This document shows, piece after piece, positions 51,560 to 62,723 of a stretch of 64,000 nt of DNA (positions within the stretch are counted from its first letter, which is position 1; each line of letters starts with the position of its first letter). Location: NCBI GenBank assembly GCA_030323885.1, contig CM059186.1, positions 155,467,064-155,531,063 of the forward strand, written 5' to 3'. The stretch comes from Branchipolynoe longqiensis (taxonomy: Eukaryota > Annelida > Polychaeta > Phyllodocida > Polynoidae). Below the pieces are notes generated by a model. It saw only the letters and a list, made by a program, of their open reading frames with translations, had not been told where the DNA came from and made no database searches. The position numbers and the translations under genes are program-made.

Positions 51560-52025
51560 GAAGGTTTTCATTTTTTAAACTACAATATTCATCTTTGCAT
51601 ACCTGTTTTCTATCTATTGCCCAATTTTCACGAAGATTGGGTGACCCTTGCATGGTGATTTTCCCATTCTTTAACTACAATGTGACTCAACTTCAAGTCT
51701 GCATAGTTATGGTGGTATCATGTACCATGCAGCACTGTCAGCGTAGTTATCTGTGTAACACAGTTAAACAACTAGCCTTAGTAATTACAAATTAATGAAA
51801 GCTTTAAAAGGGTTCAAATATATTAAAAAAATATATCTATATTAAGAAAGTTATGCAATTTTGAATTTAAGAAAAGATTGTCAGCCAAGGTGAGTGACTT
51901 TTTTGACATTGCCTACTGAAATGCATCTGATCATCACTCAATCTTTATGAAAATTGACCAATAAATAGAAAAAAGGTATGCAAAAAAGAATATGATAGTT
52001 TCAAAAGTTAATATCTTCAAATTTT
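51560..52025. repeat. Foldback pair
   Basis: TTTGCATACCTGTTTTCTATCTATTGCCCAATTTTCACGAAGATTG (51590s) is mirrored by 51935-52010 in reverse complement with about 80 percent agreement by eye. Confidence 0.6.
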
Positions 52026-52980
52026 ACTCATTTAATTTCTGTAGTAGTTCACACACATCGGCACACAGCAGTGTCTTATGGCAATTTCCGATACCTGATG
52101 TGTACTCAACCTGGTTCTGATGCCTAATTAGGTCACGCGTGAATAGGTCTATACTATGGGGTGTAATCGATTAACACGACCTGGACGATTCGGGTCACCC
52201 GAGTTGCTACAATTTCAAATCGAACACCGCGAATGGAGTTGACAAAAACACGTGCTGTGTGCAAAATGAACCGACCCCAGTAACCCACCTCTTGGCCGGC
52301 GTAGGTTACGCATACGCTCAACTTGCGTCACCGGCGTATCTCTAGCGTATGTAGCGTACGCATAACCTACGAAATAATCATTTAAAAAAGTTGGTGGTCG
52401 TCCTATTGGAATAAAAATCTGGGTTGGGCGGGCGGTTTTAAAAATGTTATTCCCCCCCCCCACTCCCCCCGCCCTTCCATCCCTCCTAAACCCTGCCCCG
52501 ACCCTCCCCCACTGCCCCCCCCTGTCCACTCACCTTTCCATTTCTCACTCCACCCGCTCTCTTTAAAAAAAATCAGGGACGGGCGATTTGGTTTAGGCAA
52601 GTCAAGCGATTTATTTATCTCTCCCCCCCCCCCCCCCCACCCCTCCTTTCCCCACCTACAGTACAATTTTGTCAGAAGAGACGGGTGTCGAGATTTGGCG
52701 ATGAGAAGAGAACATAATGGATAGAAAGAATTATTGGCGAGGAATTATCGAGAAAATATCGATACAAATGTTTCTTTTTTTTTTTTAAATGTACAGAAAC
52801 TTGTCGAACTGTCTACATTCTCTATATAGTTCAACAAGTATACAATACAATATGGCAACCAGAGCGGAGATCCTGGTATCAGCGTTATTCAAACGACAAG
52901 AGACTATACACAATAAACATGGTTATATTCGCACGAGCTAATATAAAGGAATACAGTCAGCAATAGCGATGAGGTGGGGC
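52026..52980. other. Low-complexity intergenic DNA
   Basis: C/G-homopolymer stretches (52456-52520, 52621-52640); no gene seen. Confidence 0.5.
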
Positions 52981-52983
52981 CTG

Positions 52984-53525
52984 CTAGTCCCTGATGTCAT
53001 GAACTGGGCGACCGACAGTGTTGATGATGTCTGCATTCTGGCAGTAGAAGCGAGCAAGTGCGTTCCAGGATGACTTGGAAATCCTGGAGAGGATAGCCAG
53101 AGCGGCCCTATTGTCGCTGAGTTGGCGGTCAGCATCCTCCATGAAGTCGCTGATGCAGATCTGTCGACGGCGCCACATGAGGCGAGTATGTGAGCCACAT
53201 TAAAGATATTAGTTCCGCAGGGACAGCGCTGGAGGTTGGGGACATCAATCCAATGGCGGTAGCCAGTCCTGAAGCGGTTGATGGCGACTTGTGTAGAAGC
53301 AGGAAGGCCGACTGGATGGGGGATGTTCGTTCTGACCAGGGTGTACCAGAGCCAGCTTATTGAATAAGGGTTCCGTACTTGTTCCTTCTGTGTGGCTCGT
53401 TCCCAGAGTTTGGTGGTGGCTCGAGAAGCGGCGGCGGCCAGTTTGGTGATGGATGGAAGGATGGCTGTCTCTACGTCTGCTCGGTTGGCACCGGCTAGAG
53501 CGGCACAGTCGGCCTGGTCATTGGT
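52984..53525 (-). pseudogene. LINE RNase H C-terminal fragment
   Basis: Minus-strand reading NDQADCAALAGANRADVETA resembles the RNase H end of I/Jockey-type LINEs (GNExADxAA), followed by FRTGYRHWIDVPN, RCPCGTNIFNVAHILASC, the cysteine/histidine tail after RNase H. 5'-truncated, with the frame running to about 52984. Confidence 0.75.
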
Positions 53526-53655
53526 GCCATTACTAACTAACCACTAATTTTCACTGCAACGAACAGGTAACCCCACCCTCTGCCTAACTAATCCCATCCT
53601 CACTTCACTTCTTCCTCTGGCCTTGGCCGGACTTACAGTGCATACCAGTGAATCT

Positions 53656-53935
53656 GGAGGGCCTGAAGTTTGGATCCTGGTCGAGTCAAACCAATGACTT
53701 ATAAAATGGGTACCTGTTGCTGCTCGGCGCTTGGCGTTATGAAATCAGGACAGGGACTGGGCGCACAGTGTCAGGATAATGTGACTGTGTGGGACATTGG
53801 GTCATGGTGCAGGAGGCCTGATTTCCCAGTGGGGCAGCACTATAAAGTCGCCATGTGTGCGCGCTGCTACAAGTCGGTGCACATCCTGGTATGGCCTAGT
53901 GTCTTACTGGGGTGCAAAACTACACCAACCACCCA
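53656..53935 (+). repeat. SINE copy, plus orientation
   Basis: From GGATCCTGGTCGAGTCAAACC through GTGTCAGGATAATGTGACTG to the tail; tRNA head degenerate. Confidence 0.82.
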
Positions 53936-54186
53936 GCCTCCCCCGGCCCTCTCAGAGGACTGTGGTTGGACTCTTAGGCTGCCTTTTTCCTTTCTCCCCC
54001 CCCCCCCCCCCACCCCTCAATTCCTCTGATCACTACACACCGGAAGCCAACTCCCGACCACATGGGACTGCTTTCAGTGGTGCCCATTCAGTGCTGCAGA
54101 TTTGCAGCCTTCAGCGCACCAATGTAACTGAAAACTCCCCAAAACAACAACAACATCATACGAACATATCACTACACGCTATTGGT

Positions 54187-54500
54187 TTGTTTTGTTTGTT
54201 TGTTGTTGTTTTAGGTCCGAGCAACATCTAAGGTCATATCAGGATGGGTACCAACTTGTGACAGTGGGCACTCATGGTGACTTTATAGTGCTGTCCCACT
54301 GGGAAACCAGGCCATCGGCACCATGACCTGGTATCCCACTCAGTCACATTATCCTGACACTGAGCACACCAGTCCATGCCCTGTCCTAATAATGCCGAGC
54401 GCCTAGCTAGGAAGCAACAAGTATAAATTTTTAAGTCATTGGTTTGACTCTACCAGCACGGGAGACGGACGCTCTAACTCATTGGGCCATCCCGTCTGGT
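54187..54500 (-). repeat. Full-length SINE with tRNA head
   Basis: GTTTGTTGTTGTTTTAGGTCC to GGACGCTCTAACTCATTGGGCCATCCCGTCTGG; same tRNA head as at 32321. Confidence 0.9.
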
Positions 54501-54536
54501 CCACTATTGGTTTTTTCTTCATCATGTAAAAAGTTA

Positions 54537-56215
54537 AGGGGCTGTCACACTACGATGTATGGCCTTAGTGTATGCCGACGTATGCGATTTTCGACCAACA
54601 CATCAGCATACGGCGTCATACGTTATGTATACATTGGGCATACGTCAAGTACGCTCAGGATATGGTGTCATAGTCGGCATAGGTCGAGCTGCTATAAAAT
54701 TTGTGTGCATGTTCAAAATTGTCAACATATGTCGCCATATGGCTCATACGTTTCTCATACGCTTGGCGTATGTCGGCGTATGTTATGCACACATTAGGGG
54801 TAGGTCGGGATAGGTTGGAACACGTTAGCCATTTGAACGGCGCCCTCCGCATATCTCTGACATATATAGAGTACTAACATGCCGGAAACGTGTGTGAGCC
54901 TGTCCCTAGCGTGTGCTGGCGTACCCCTAGCTTATTTCGAGCGTATGGCCAGCGTGTTGGCTGTCGGTATATAAAGGCAGCATCAGGCTTCTTCCAGCAG
55001 ACCTGCTCGGATACTCAGACAGGATGGATGTCCAGGCACTCCATCTACAGTTCCAGCATCAGTACCAAGTTATCAGCATGGGCTCTTCTGGCGGCCCGTG
55101 TCGAGAGGAGGAGGAGGAGGCAGCAGGTGAGAACGTGGGTCAGACCCTGGATCGGGAGGTGGCCACAGTTTGGCTTGTACGACAAGTTGATCGCTGAGCT
55201 CCGCAGCGAGGACACTGCGTCATTCGTGAACTTCATGAAGATGCCTCCCCAGCTGTTCGACGAGATTGTCGCGTGAGTGGGACCGAGGTTCGCCAAAAAA
55301 CACACAACATACCGGGTGCCGCTCGAGCCTGGGCTGAACATCAGCCTTACTCTGTGGCAACTGGCATCTGGGAACAAATACTCATCCATGAAGTTTGGGT
55401 GGAGGGTCCCCCACAACACAGTCACTCATCATGCGTGAAGTCTGCCAGGCCTTCATCGATGAGTACCTGGACGAGATCATGATGTGTCCGACGACTCCAC
55501 AAGGATGGCATGCCATCGCCGACCAATTCCTAGAGAAGTGGAACTTCCCCCATACCTGTGGTGCTCTGGATGGGAAGCACATCGCCTGCCGGTGCCCTCC
55601 AAAGAGTGGGTCACTGTACTACAACTACAAGGGCTTTTACTCCGTGGTCCTGTTGGCACTTGTAGACGCGGACTACAAGTTCATCTGGGCAGATCTTGGG
55701 GGTATGGGCTCCGCATCTGATGCCCAGATCTACAACGACTCAGAGCTGAAGGCGGGCACTGAAGGTGGCACCATCGGTTTTCCTGACCCCGAACCGATCG
55801 TGGACGGGCAGAAGGATGTGCCGTATTTTCTAATCGGTGACGATGCCTTCGCCCTGTGACCGACCATGGTGAAGACGTACAGTAGGAGGGGGTTGACAAA
55901 TGAGGAGAGACTCTTCAACTGCCTTTGGCATCCTAGCCAACCGCTTCCAAGTGCTGCTGACGACTATGCAGCGCCACCCCTCCACCGTGAAGGTCATCGT
56001 CACCACGTGCATCGTTGTGCACAACCTGATGAGGATGCGCTACCCAGGGCTGCAGAACCAGCAGCTGGATCGTCCCGAGACTGGGAACAACAACTTTGTC
56101 CCCGGAGCGTGGAGAGAGGGACAAAACCTGGCAGACGTTGACATTGTACCTAGCCCCAACACCGCCTCCAAGATAGGAAAGGAGCAGCGGAATCTAATTA
56201 AAGACTGAGTCATCT
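54537..56215 (+). mobile_element. PIF/Harbinger transposon, right end not found
   Basis: Left end AGGGGCTGTCACACTACGAT after TTA, the expected target. The first 400 bp are full of CATACG/CGTATG words, then a transposase remnant. No matching right TIR was seen up to 56700. Confidence 0.8.
55024..56208 (+). pseudogene. Harbinger (HARBI1-like) transposase, broken
   Basis: Reading pieces in order: arginine-rich ERRRRRQQVRTWVRP and ELRSEDTASFVNFMKMPPQLFDEI; frame break near 55272; CQAFIDEYLDEIM, FPHTCGALDGKHIACRCPPK with the first catalytic Asp, SLYYNYKGFYSVVLLALVDADYKF with the second, DAQIYNDSEL and YFLIGDDAFAL; stop at 55857; NEERLFN, then AFGILANRF and CIVVHNLMRMRYPGL, FVPGAWREGQNL to the end. 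At least three frame breaks. Family role: cut-and-paste DDE transposase, normally with a Myb-like partner, which is absent here. Confidence 0.9.
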
Positions 56216-56574
56216 CGCCGCCGGAGCCCTATCAGGGCAAGACAGAATGATCTGATGTACCAAAAAATTGTATCTGTCTATATGCACTGTGTACGTGTAC
56301 TCTTATGATATATTTATCAATACTTACATGTCCATTATGTTGTGACATGTCTACTGTTACGAGATGGTAATATGTTTATATGTCTATTTGTACAAATAAA
56401 CTATATCAATTTTAGATATCAAAACACAATTACATGTCTGTTATATTTTTTCTATCCCTAATTAAAGTAATCTAGTTAACAATACTTTTAATTAATTTGC
56501 TCTCTTTTTAGAAGAATTCAACTTTTGAAAGCATAACCTAGTTTAGTATACCTTTTTAGGTACATACTAAGAAC

Positions 56575-56750
56575 AGAGGGAAAGAGAGGGGGAGAGGAGA
56601 AAGAGAAAGGGGAAGACAGAGGGGGGAGAAAGGGGAAGAGAGAGGGGGGAGAAAGGGGAAGAGAGAGGGGGGAGAAAGGGGAAGAGAGAGGGACCACCAA
56701 CCCATATATATATACATATATATATATACATGCACCTGGTCACGTATACC
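56575..56750. repeat. GA-rich (GGGGAGAAAGGGGAAGAGAGAG)n and TA repeats
   Basis: About 23-bp purine repeats, four or so copies, followed by (TA)n. Confidence 0.9.
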
Positions 56751-56832
56751 GATCAGTAATAGAAGATTTGCATTCCTCCTTGCCGAATATCGGAATATTT
56801 GACAAAATGATCACATTGTATAGAGGAAGGGC

Positions 56833-57365
56833 GTGGATCATATCAACTCAGACAGCCTGAGTAGGATTCCAGTTCGCAAGTGTGGGCAGAAGGACTGCAC
56901 AGACTGCGGTGCGCACAATTGTGTGCTCGCAGTTATAGCTGCGATGCGTCTAGCAGACATAGATGATGATGAATTATGGACATTATCCGAGGTGCGTCTG
57001 GCGCAGCACCAAGATTCCTCCATACTGCGTATTATTAGGTGGCTGGAGAAGGGCCTCTCTAAAGCTTTGCGTGATGAGCTGGCGGTGGAGAATGCAGAGA
57101 CTCACAAGATTGTAAATCAGTGGGACCTGCTCAAACTGTGTGAGGGTGTGCTCTGCAGGTGGAAGGTAGTGGGAGCAAAACTACGTAGTCGCCTTCAGAT
57201 CATCTTGCCATTTGCATTGAGCGATGGTGTATTGATGTTTTGCCATGGGCATGCTACAGCCACCCACTTTGGACGAGTTCACTCCACAAAGCTTTTGGCT
57301 TGGCGTTTCTATTGGCCGGGAATGACTTCTGATATTAGGCATGCACTTGCAATACAGGTCAGGTG
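56833..57365 (+). pseudogene. Ty3/gypsy pol fragment (RNase H end, integrase zinc finger)
   Basis: Reads DHINSDSLSRIP (end of RNase H), a linker, and HGHATATHFGRVHSTKLLAWRFYWPGMTSD, the H2C2 finger of integrase. Stops abruptly where the LTR of the next element begins (57366), so it was cut by that insertion; the remainder is probably beyond 64000. Confidence 0.8.
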
Positions 57366-57860
57366 TGTAAAGAACGTCTGAACTCCTTGAGTTATGTGAT
57401 GGAACTGTTTATTTCTCTTGCCCTTCCCAGCATGCCCCACACATCACCGCATGGTTACGTCATGGTTACTTATGACACAGATACATTACATCTCCTTTCC
57501 ACTGAACGTAATATGCATTGTTTCACATTGATATTTAAGAGTGTAACATGCCAAGAAAGTCTTAATTCTAAGACATACTTAATCTAACTTATTACGATAC
57601 ACCTGTCAATGTCCGTGTGGTATTATAATATTAAAGGTCTATGCATGTGCGACCATATCATTGTGCATACTAGAATATTGTCAACTTTAATACTTGTTAC
57701 ATGTTAATAATCTGAGTGAATACAAATCAATTTAAGTTATTACAATGACAGCAACTCAATCCCTCGTTACAGCGAGTCAATTCCATGCCTTACAGCTACT
57801 TACTTTAAATCCCGACATAACATATCTCGTTCTTTTATTGCCAACAGTAGAGCTCTTAAC
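57366..57860 (-). repeat. 3' LTR of the minus gypsy element (inner end approximate)
   Basis: The first 105 bases match 63896-64000 exactly by eye; the inner end cannot be fixed because the other copy leaves the window. Confidence 0.75.
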
Positions 57861-57941
57861 GTGACAATTTGTGTTAGTTCACGACGTGTGCAAAACCACA
57901 AAACTCAAAACAAAACTTAAAACTATTCCTAAGGTTATTTA

Positions 57942-60125
57942 TTAAATAAACCCTAACTTTTGTGGACGGCGAACTTGCCGACCGTAACGTGTGTGGTAAG
58001 TATTTCGTATGTCACTATTGTTTGTACGTGTGTTGTACGTACGTTGTGACTTATTTACCTTTAACCCAGCTGGGTTATTATTTGCTAATTTATTCTGAAT
58101 GGCAGGCGGACATTTAAAGATGAACTTACGATTACGGCGTACCCACAAATTGTCATTGTTTATTATTTTATAGTCTCTGGGGCCAGGATTGTTACCGTGG
58201 ACAATTTTACCAGATCTCCAATTACCTTTGTGATCTTTATATTTAATGATATCACCTGATTGCAACTTTTTCAAAGGTCTCCCAGCTCTCCTATCAAAGT
58301 ATCTTTTCTGATTTAACTGATTGTTCTTCACCAATGATAACTTAGACGGTTGTATTCGCGGTTTAAGACGAACATCCAACAGAGGCATGCGTGTTCTTAA
58401 ACTGCGAGACATTAGCAATTGTGATGGAGAAGCTCCTATACCCTCCAAGGTTGTGTTGCGATAGTTTAACAGGCCTAGATACATGTCTCCTTCACCATAG
58501 GCTGACTTTTTTAGGATATTTTTGACAGTTTGCACAAATCTTTCAACCTGACCGTTGCTCTGTGGGTGCATCGGGTTAGTATAAACAGGTTCAAAACCAT
58601 ATTTGTTAGAGAAACTGGTATATTCAATACTTTTTAATTGGGGTCCATTATCAGACACAACGTACCTTGGTATACCGTATCTAGCAAACGTTTGCTTAAG
58701 TGCTTCGATAATGGCTTTGCTAGTAGTTTCACGCATTTCCATAACCTCAGGGAACTTGGTATAATAATCCACAATTATTAAGTAGTTTAAACCATTTACA
58801 TGGCATAAGTCCACCCCTATCTTGAAAAACGGTATGTCTACTATTTTGTGACTTATCAGAGGTTCCTTATGAGGGGTAACCCTGAACTCTTGACAAACGG
58901 GACATCTGGCAACCTTGTCTTCAATTTGAGCGTTCATGCCAGGCCAGAAAACGGTGTCACGAGCTAATTGCTTGCACTTAATTATCCCTAAGTGCGATTC
59001 ATGGATTTTGTTCAACATGTCTGCCTGCAATGATTTTGGAATAATAATTTGTGAACCGTTAAATACCAAGCCATCAGAGGCAGTTATGTCCCTATTGTAC
59101 GTGTAGAAAGGCCTAATAAGTGGCGATACCATGTTGTGATTCCCCGGCCAGCCATTGATTGTCAATAATATTATTTCTTGCAATGTACTGTCCAGTTTGG
59201 TCGCTGAAACGACCTGCTGTATTATGTCTTTATCAATATCCACGGATGCGACCGACACGTCTTTATCGAAGAGGTCATTTGGCTCTATGCTAGAAGTGTG
59301 GGCCCTGGATAGTGTATCTGCAAAAAAAAGTGTTGACCCTTTAGTGTAAACCACTTCTAAATCATAATTTTGTAACCGCATCCTCATACGCTGCATCCGT
59401 GCAGACAGTTCATGTATGGGCTTTAACATAATAGATTCTAATGGTTTGTGATCTGTCTGAACGATTATACTATTTCCATATATGTACTCGTGGAATTTCT
59501 TACATCCAAAACAGATGGCAAGCAGTTCTTTTTCGATTACGGCGTAACTGACTTGACAATCATCTAAAGCCTTAGACGCCATTGCTACTGGTTGATTATT
59601 TTGTAAAATTGTCGCTCCCAACCCAAATTTACACGCATCGACTTGTAATGTTATTTGCTCTTTACAATCGAAATATCTTAGGACAGGTGCATTAATTAAC
59701 AATTGCTTCAGCTTCTTAAACGCCGCTATTTGTTCTTCCTCCCAATGCCAAGCAACATTTTTCTTGATGACTGTTTGTAATGGTTTAGTTATTTGGGCCA
59801 TGTTGCTAATGAATTTGCCAACATAACCGATCATGCCCAAGAATCTTTGCACCGCAGGCTTGTCAGTCGGGTCTGGTATGTCAAAAATCGCCTGTACTCG
59901 CTCCTTATTTGGCCGTAATCCCTCCGCAGTAAGTAGATGCCCTACATAATTGACACTACGTTTACAAATTTTTGACTTTTTCGGGTTTAATTTTAGATTC
60001 ATATCCCTGGCTCGGGACAACACTGCTTCTAAGCGTTCATTGTGCTCACTGATGGTTCTGCCATGTACTAATATATCGTCCGAAATTACATGAACCCCTT
60101 TTAGGTCATGCAGCATGTCATTCAT
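57942..60125 (-). CDS. Gypsy RT palm end, RNase H and integrase
   Basis: 727 codons, open throughout. GVHVISDDILVHG (catalytic SDD box), NYVGHLLTAEGL, RNase H TLQVDACKFGLGATIL, YAVIEKELLAICFGCKKFHEYIYG and IIVQTDHKPLESI; integrase HESHLGIIKCKQLARDTVFWPG with CPVCQEF, then D-D-E in [30 protein letters not shown] and NPMHPQSNGQVERFVQ; C-terminal GDIIKYKDHKGNWRSGKIVH module. All catalytic residues are present, so this half looks recent. The beginning of RT is in another frame upstream. Confidence 0.95.
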   Translation of the reverse strand: MNDMLHDLKGVHVISDDILVHGRTISEHNERLEAVLSRARDMNLKLNPKKSKICKRSVNYVGHLLTAEGLRPNKERVQAIFDIPDPTDKPAVQRFLGMIGYVGKFISNMAQITKPLQTVIKKNVAWHWEEEQIAAFKKLKQLLINAPVLRYFDCKEQITLQVDACKFGLGATILQNNQPVAMASKALDDCQVSYAVIEKELLAICFGCKKFHEYIYGNSIIVQTDHKPLESIMLKPIHELSARMQRMRMRLQNYDLEVVYTKGSTLFFADTLSRAHTSSIEPNDLFDKDVSVASVDIDKDIIQQVVSATKLDSTLQEIILLTINGWPGNHNMVSPLIRPFYTYNRDITASDGLVFNGSQIIIPKSLQADMLNKIHESHLGIIKCKQLARDTVFWPGMNAQIEDKVARCPVCQEFRVTPHKEPLISHKIVDIPFFKIGVDLCHVNGLNYLIIVDYYTKFPEVMEMRETTSKAIIEALKQTFARYGIPRYVVSDNGPQLKSIEYTSFSNKYGFEPVYTNPMHPQSNGQVERFVQTVKNILKKSAYGEGDMYLGLLNYRNTTLEGIGASPSQLLMSRSLRTRMPLLDVRLKPRIQPSKLSLVKNNQLNQKRYFDRRAGRPLKKLQSGDIIKYKDHKGNWRSGKIVHGNNPGPRDYKIINNDNLWVRRNRKFIFKCPPAIQNKLANNNPAGLKVNKSQRTYNTRTNNSDIRNTYHTRYGRQVRRPQKLGFI

Positions 60126-60419
60126 TTATTTTATGAAAATGTCACCCGCCGTCTTGTTACCAAATGGCAGCCTGGTGTAGCGGAATCTGCCCCATGGGGT
60201 ATTAAATGTACAAAGTTTAGAACTATTATCATCTAGCTTCACCTGCCAATAACCGCTATTGGCATCCAACGCGGAAAAGAACTTGGACCCGTGTATCTGA
60301 GATACGACCTCCTCAATCGTCCGTACAGGATACGGGCCAGGATAGCCTTATTTAATTTGGTGGGATCCAAGCATATTCTAATCTTCCCCGGCTTCCTGAC
60401 AATGGTTACCCAGTCAACA
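60126..60419 (-). pseudogene. Gypsy RT N-terminal part, frame-broken
   Basis: Reads VDWVTIVRKPGKIRICLDPT, then in another frame RPYPVRTIEEVVSQIHGSKF, FSALDANSGYWQVKLDD and FGNKTAGDIFIK; stop at the junction with the main pol frame. The usual SAP after PFG is replaced by NKTA. Confidence 0.85.
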
Positions 60420-60995
60420 ATTTGAGGTCACCATGACATCACAGTGATATCACAGAAACCTCACGGAGAGGTCACAGTGTGAGGTCACAGTGACCTCAAA
60501 TTGAAACATCACATTGACCTCACTGTGACCTCACAATAACCTCACACAATTCTCACACCGTGACCTCACAATAACCTCACACAATTCTCATGCCGTGACA
60601 TCACAATAACCTCACACAATTCTCACACTGTGACATCACAATAAGCTCACACAATTCTCACACCGTGACATCACAATAAGCTCACACAATTCTCACACCA
60701 TGACATCACAATAACCTCATACAATTCTCACACCGTGACCTCATGGAGAAGTCACAGTGTGAGGTCACAGTGACCTCAAATTGAAACATCACATTGACCT
60801 CACACCGTGACCTCACACAATTCTCATGCCATGACATCACAATAAGCTCACACAATTCTCACACCCTGACATCACAATAAGCTCACACAATTCTCACACC
60901 ATGACATTACAATAAGCTCACACAATTCTCACACTGTGACATCACAATAAGCTCACACAATTCTCACACCATGACATCACAATTTTATAATTAAA
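60419..60995. repeat. 35-bp minisatellite with AGGTCA/TGACCT sites
   Basis: Unit approximately ACAATAACCTCACACAATTC TCACACCGTGACATC (35 bases), at least ten copies. Two places (60482-60496 and 60762-60776) read AGGTCACAGTGACCT. Confidence 0.9.
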
Positions 60996-61029
60996 AACCA
61001 GGAATTGGATGTGCGGAATACAATTTATT

Positions 61030-62640
61030 TTAATCTGTTTCGATAGTTATTTTTCTTTTGATACGAGTCCGGGAATTGGAGATAAAAACTTCAATCTGCC
61101 GATTTATCTCTGATTTCAATGTTGTGGATGTTTTTTCTTTTCCTCGCTTCACCTCGATGTTGTCGTCCTTGTGGAAATACCTGCAGCATTCTGAAACAGA
61201 TTTGAATTTATAAATAAAAAATGTACAATTGGTATACCCAATCTCCTTGAAGAAATAATTGAGATAATTGCAAGGCATCAAGTTGTGATCAACTCCAAAA
61301 ATATAGGAATATATAGGTTGGGTTGAATTTTGTTTCAAGTCCCTTTGCAGCTCACGATTAAAACTTTGGAATTCTGGACTAAGTTTATTGTGTGGACCAT
61401 TATTACGTGCCAATAGAACACAATTCTGAAAAATTAATGATCTCTAAGACATATAGGACATCTTAGTGAAAATATAGGAAATATAGGAGACCTTGAAAAC
61501 AGAACAAAATAGGACACTAGGATTTGTTTTCTAATAAGGCAAGAGAAGCATACAGTGAATGTAACTTAAATGTCTGAAATATGAAGCAGTTTTTAAACAA
61601 ACTTAAAAGACTATGAAGCAAATACAATTATAAGCAAACAATTTATTAGTGTGTAATGATTGAATTTTAAGATTCTGTCAAGAGACTTCAGGCCCTAACA
61701 GTTACAACACTTACTCAGGATGCACTTTTGGAAGACTTGGGGTAGTGCAGGTTTATCTTTACCACTGCCAGTCCTTGTGTAGGAAGCTAGCAGGGCATCA
61801 TCCAATGTGCTCCGAAGGATTGTTCGTACAAGTTCCCCCAAGTCTCTTGAGCCATGGGTTTGAATGCAGTGGTTGACCTGAAACAGGGATATAATATAGA
61901 TTGTAATATCGTAATGATTTAAAGAAACATTAGACAATATTCACAATGCATGCAACATCTGACGGCGACAAACACTATGGTTGCAGGACCGTTACCACAG
62001 CTCATACAAAAGCTATGGAAATTACTAACATTCAAATGCATGGATATCAGTCAAATTTTGGGATATTTTGAAAATTCCAAAAGTATATTGCTTTTGGGTC
62101 ATTGGAGCTTCCAAGAAAAATAAAATGTTCATGATCGGACCCTTTTGAAAATTTTAGGAGGGTACCAAACTAGTCAGTCACTACCAAACATTATACAATA
62201 TTCACAACGCATGCGACATCTGACGGCGACAACAAACACTTTGGTTGCAGGACCATGACCACGGCGCATGCTTGGTAATATCCTCTATTTTGTGATAAAA
62301 ATGTTTAAATTATGTGCCAATAAAAGTGTAAGCTTGTTGTAAAGGTTAAAAAATACTGGTCATAGAAACTGACCCAACTAGCTCTTGAAACATGATAGTG
62401 GAGTATGATAAATAAAAAATTGTAGTACTTACATAACTTTCTTTGAAAGATGGATCAGTTTCTAGCTGTGTTGTAAAGATCTCAAACTCAGTCTTGTTAG
62501 AATACAGCTTGGCCTCAAACAGTCTACCATTATCATCAGGTACGGTCCGTATCAAGACTGCCTTGATTTTAGCTAGATCAGCCATAACTACTGCTTGATT
62601 CTGTTTCAGCTCCTCCAACTGTGTCAGAACAAGCAAGTTC
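61030..62640 (-). CDS. DUF4806-domain protein, three terminal exons
   Basis: Exons 62640-62427, 61879-61729 and 61189-61030 on the minus strand, joined by GTAAGT donors and TTTCAG acceptors with matching phases (0 and 1), ending at TAA. The first begins after TATTTTCAG with LLVLTQLEELKQNQAVVMAD (coiled coil), then GRLFEAKLYSNKTEFEIFTT; the second HGSRDLGELVRTILRSTLDD, ASYTRTGSGKDKPAL; the third ends in a basic tail (SRTRIKRKITIETD). The pattern, coiled coil, PxxxxEFxxFxxxL, GSxDLxxxVRxILRxxxxDxLAxxYxWxGxxxK, matches DUF4806, found in many invertebrate proteins of unknown role. Upstream exons are not in the window: the gypsy gag follows. Confidence 0.75.
61930..62305 (+). repeat. Dispersed repeat, copy 2
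   Basis: Second copy of 38465-38800, within a DUF4806 intron; keeps CATGCAACATCTGACGGCGA, GGGATATTTTGAAAATTCC and GGTAATATCCTCTATT. Confidence 0.85.
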
Positions 62641-62723
62641 ATGTCTGAAAATATCATAAAAGGACCTTTATATAAGGGTCACTCTCCTGAAAACTGGTCA
62701 GCATGGGATGGGATTTTAAAACA

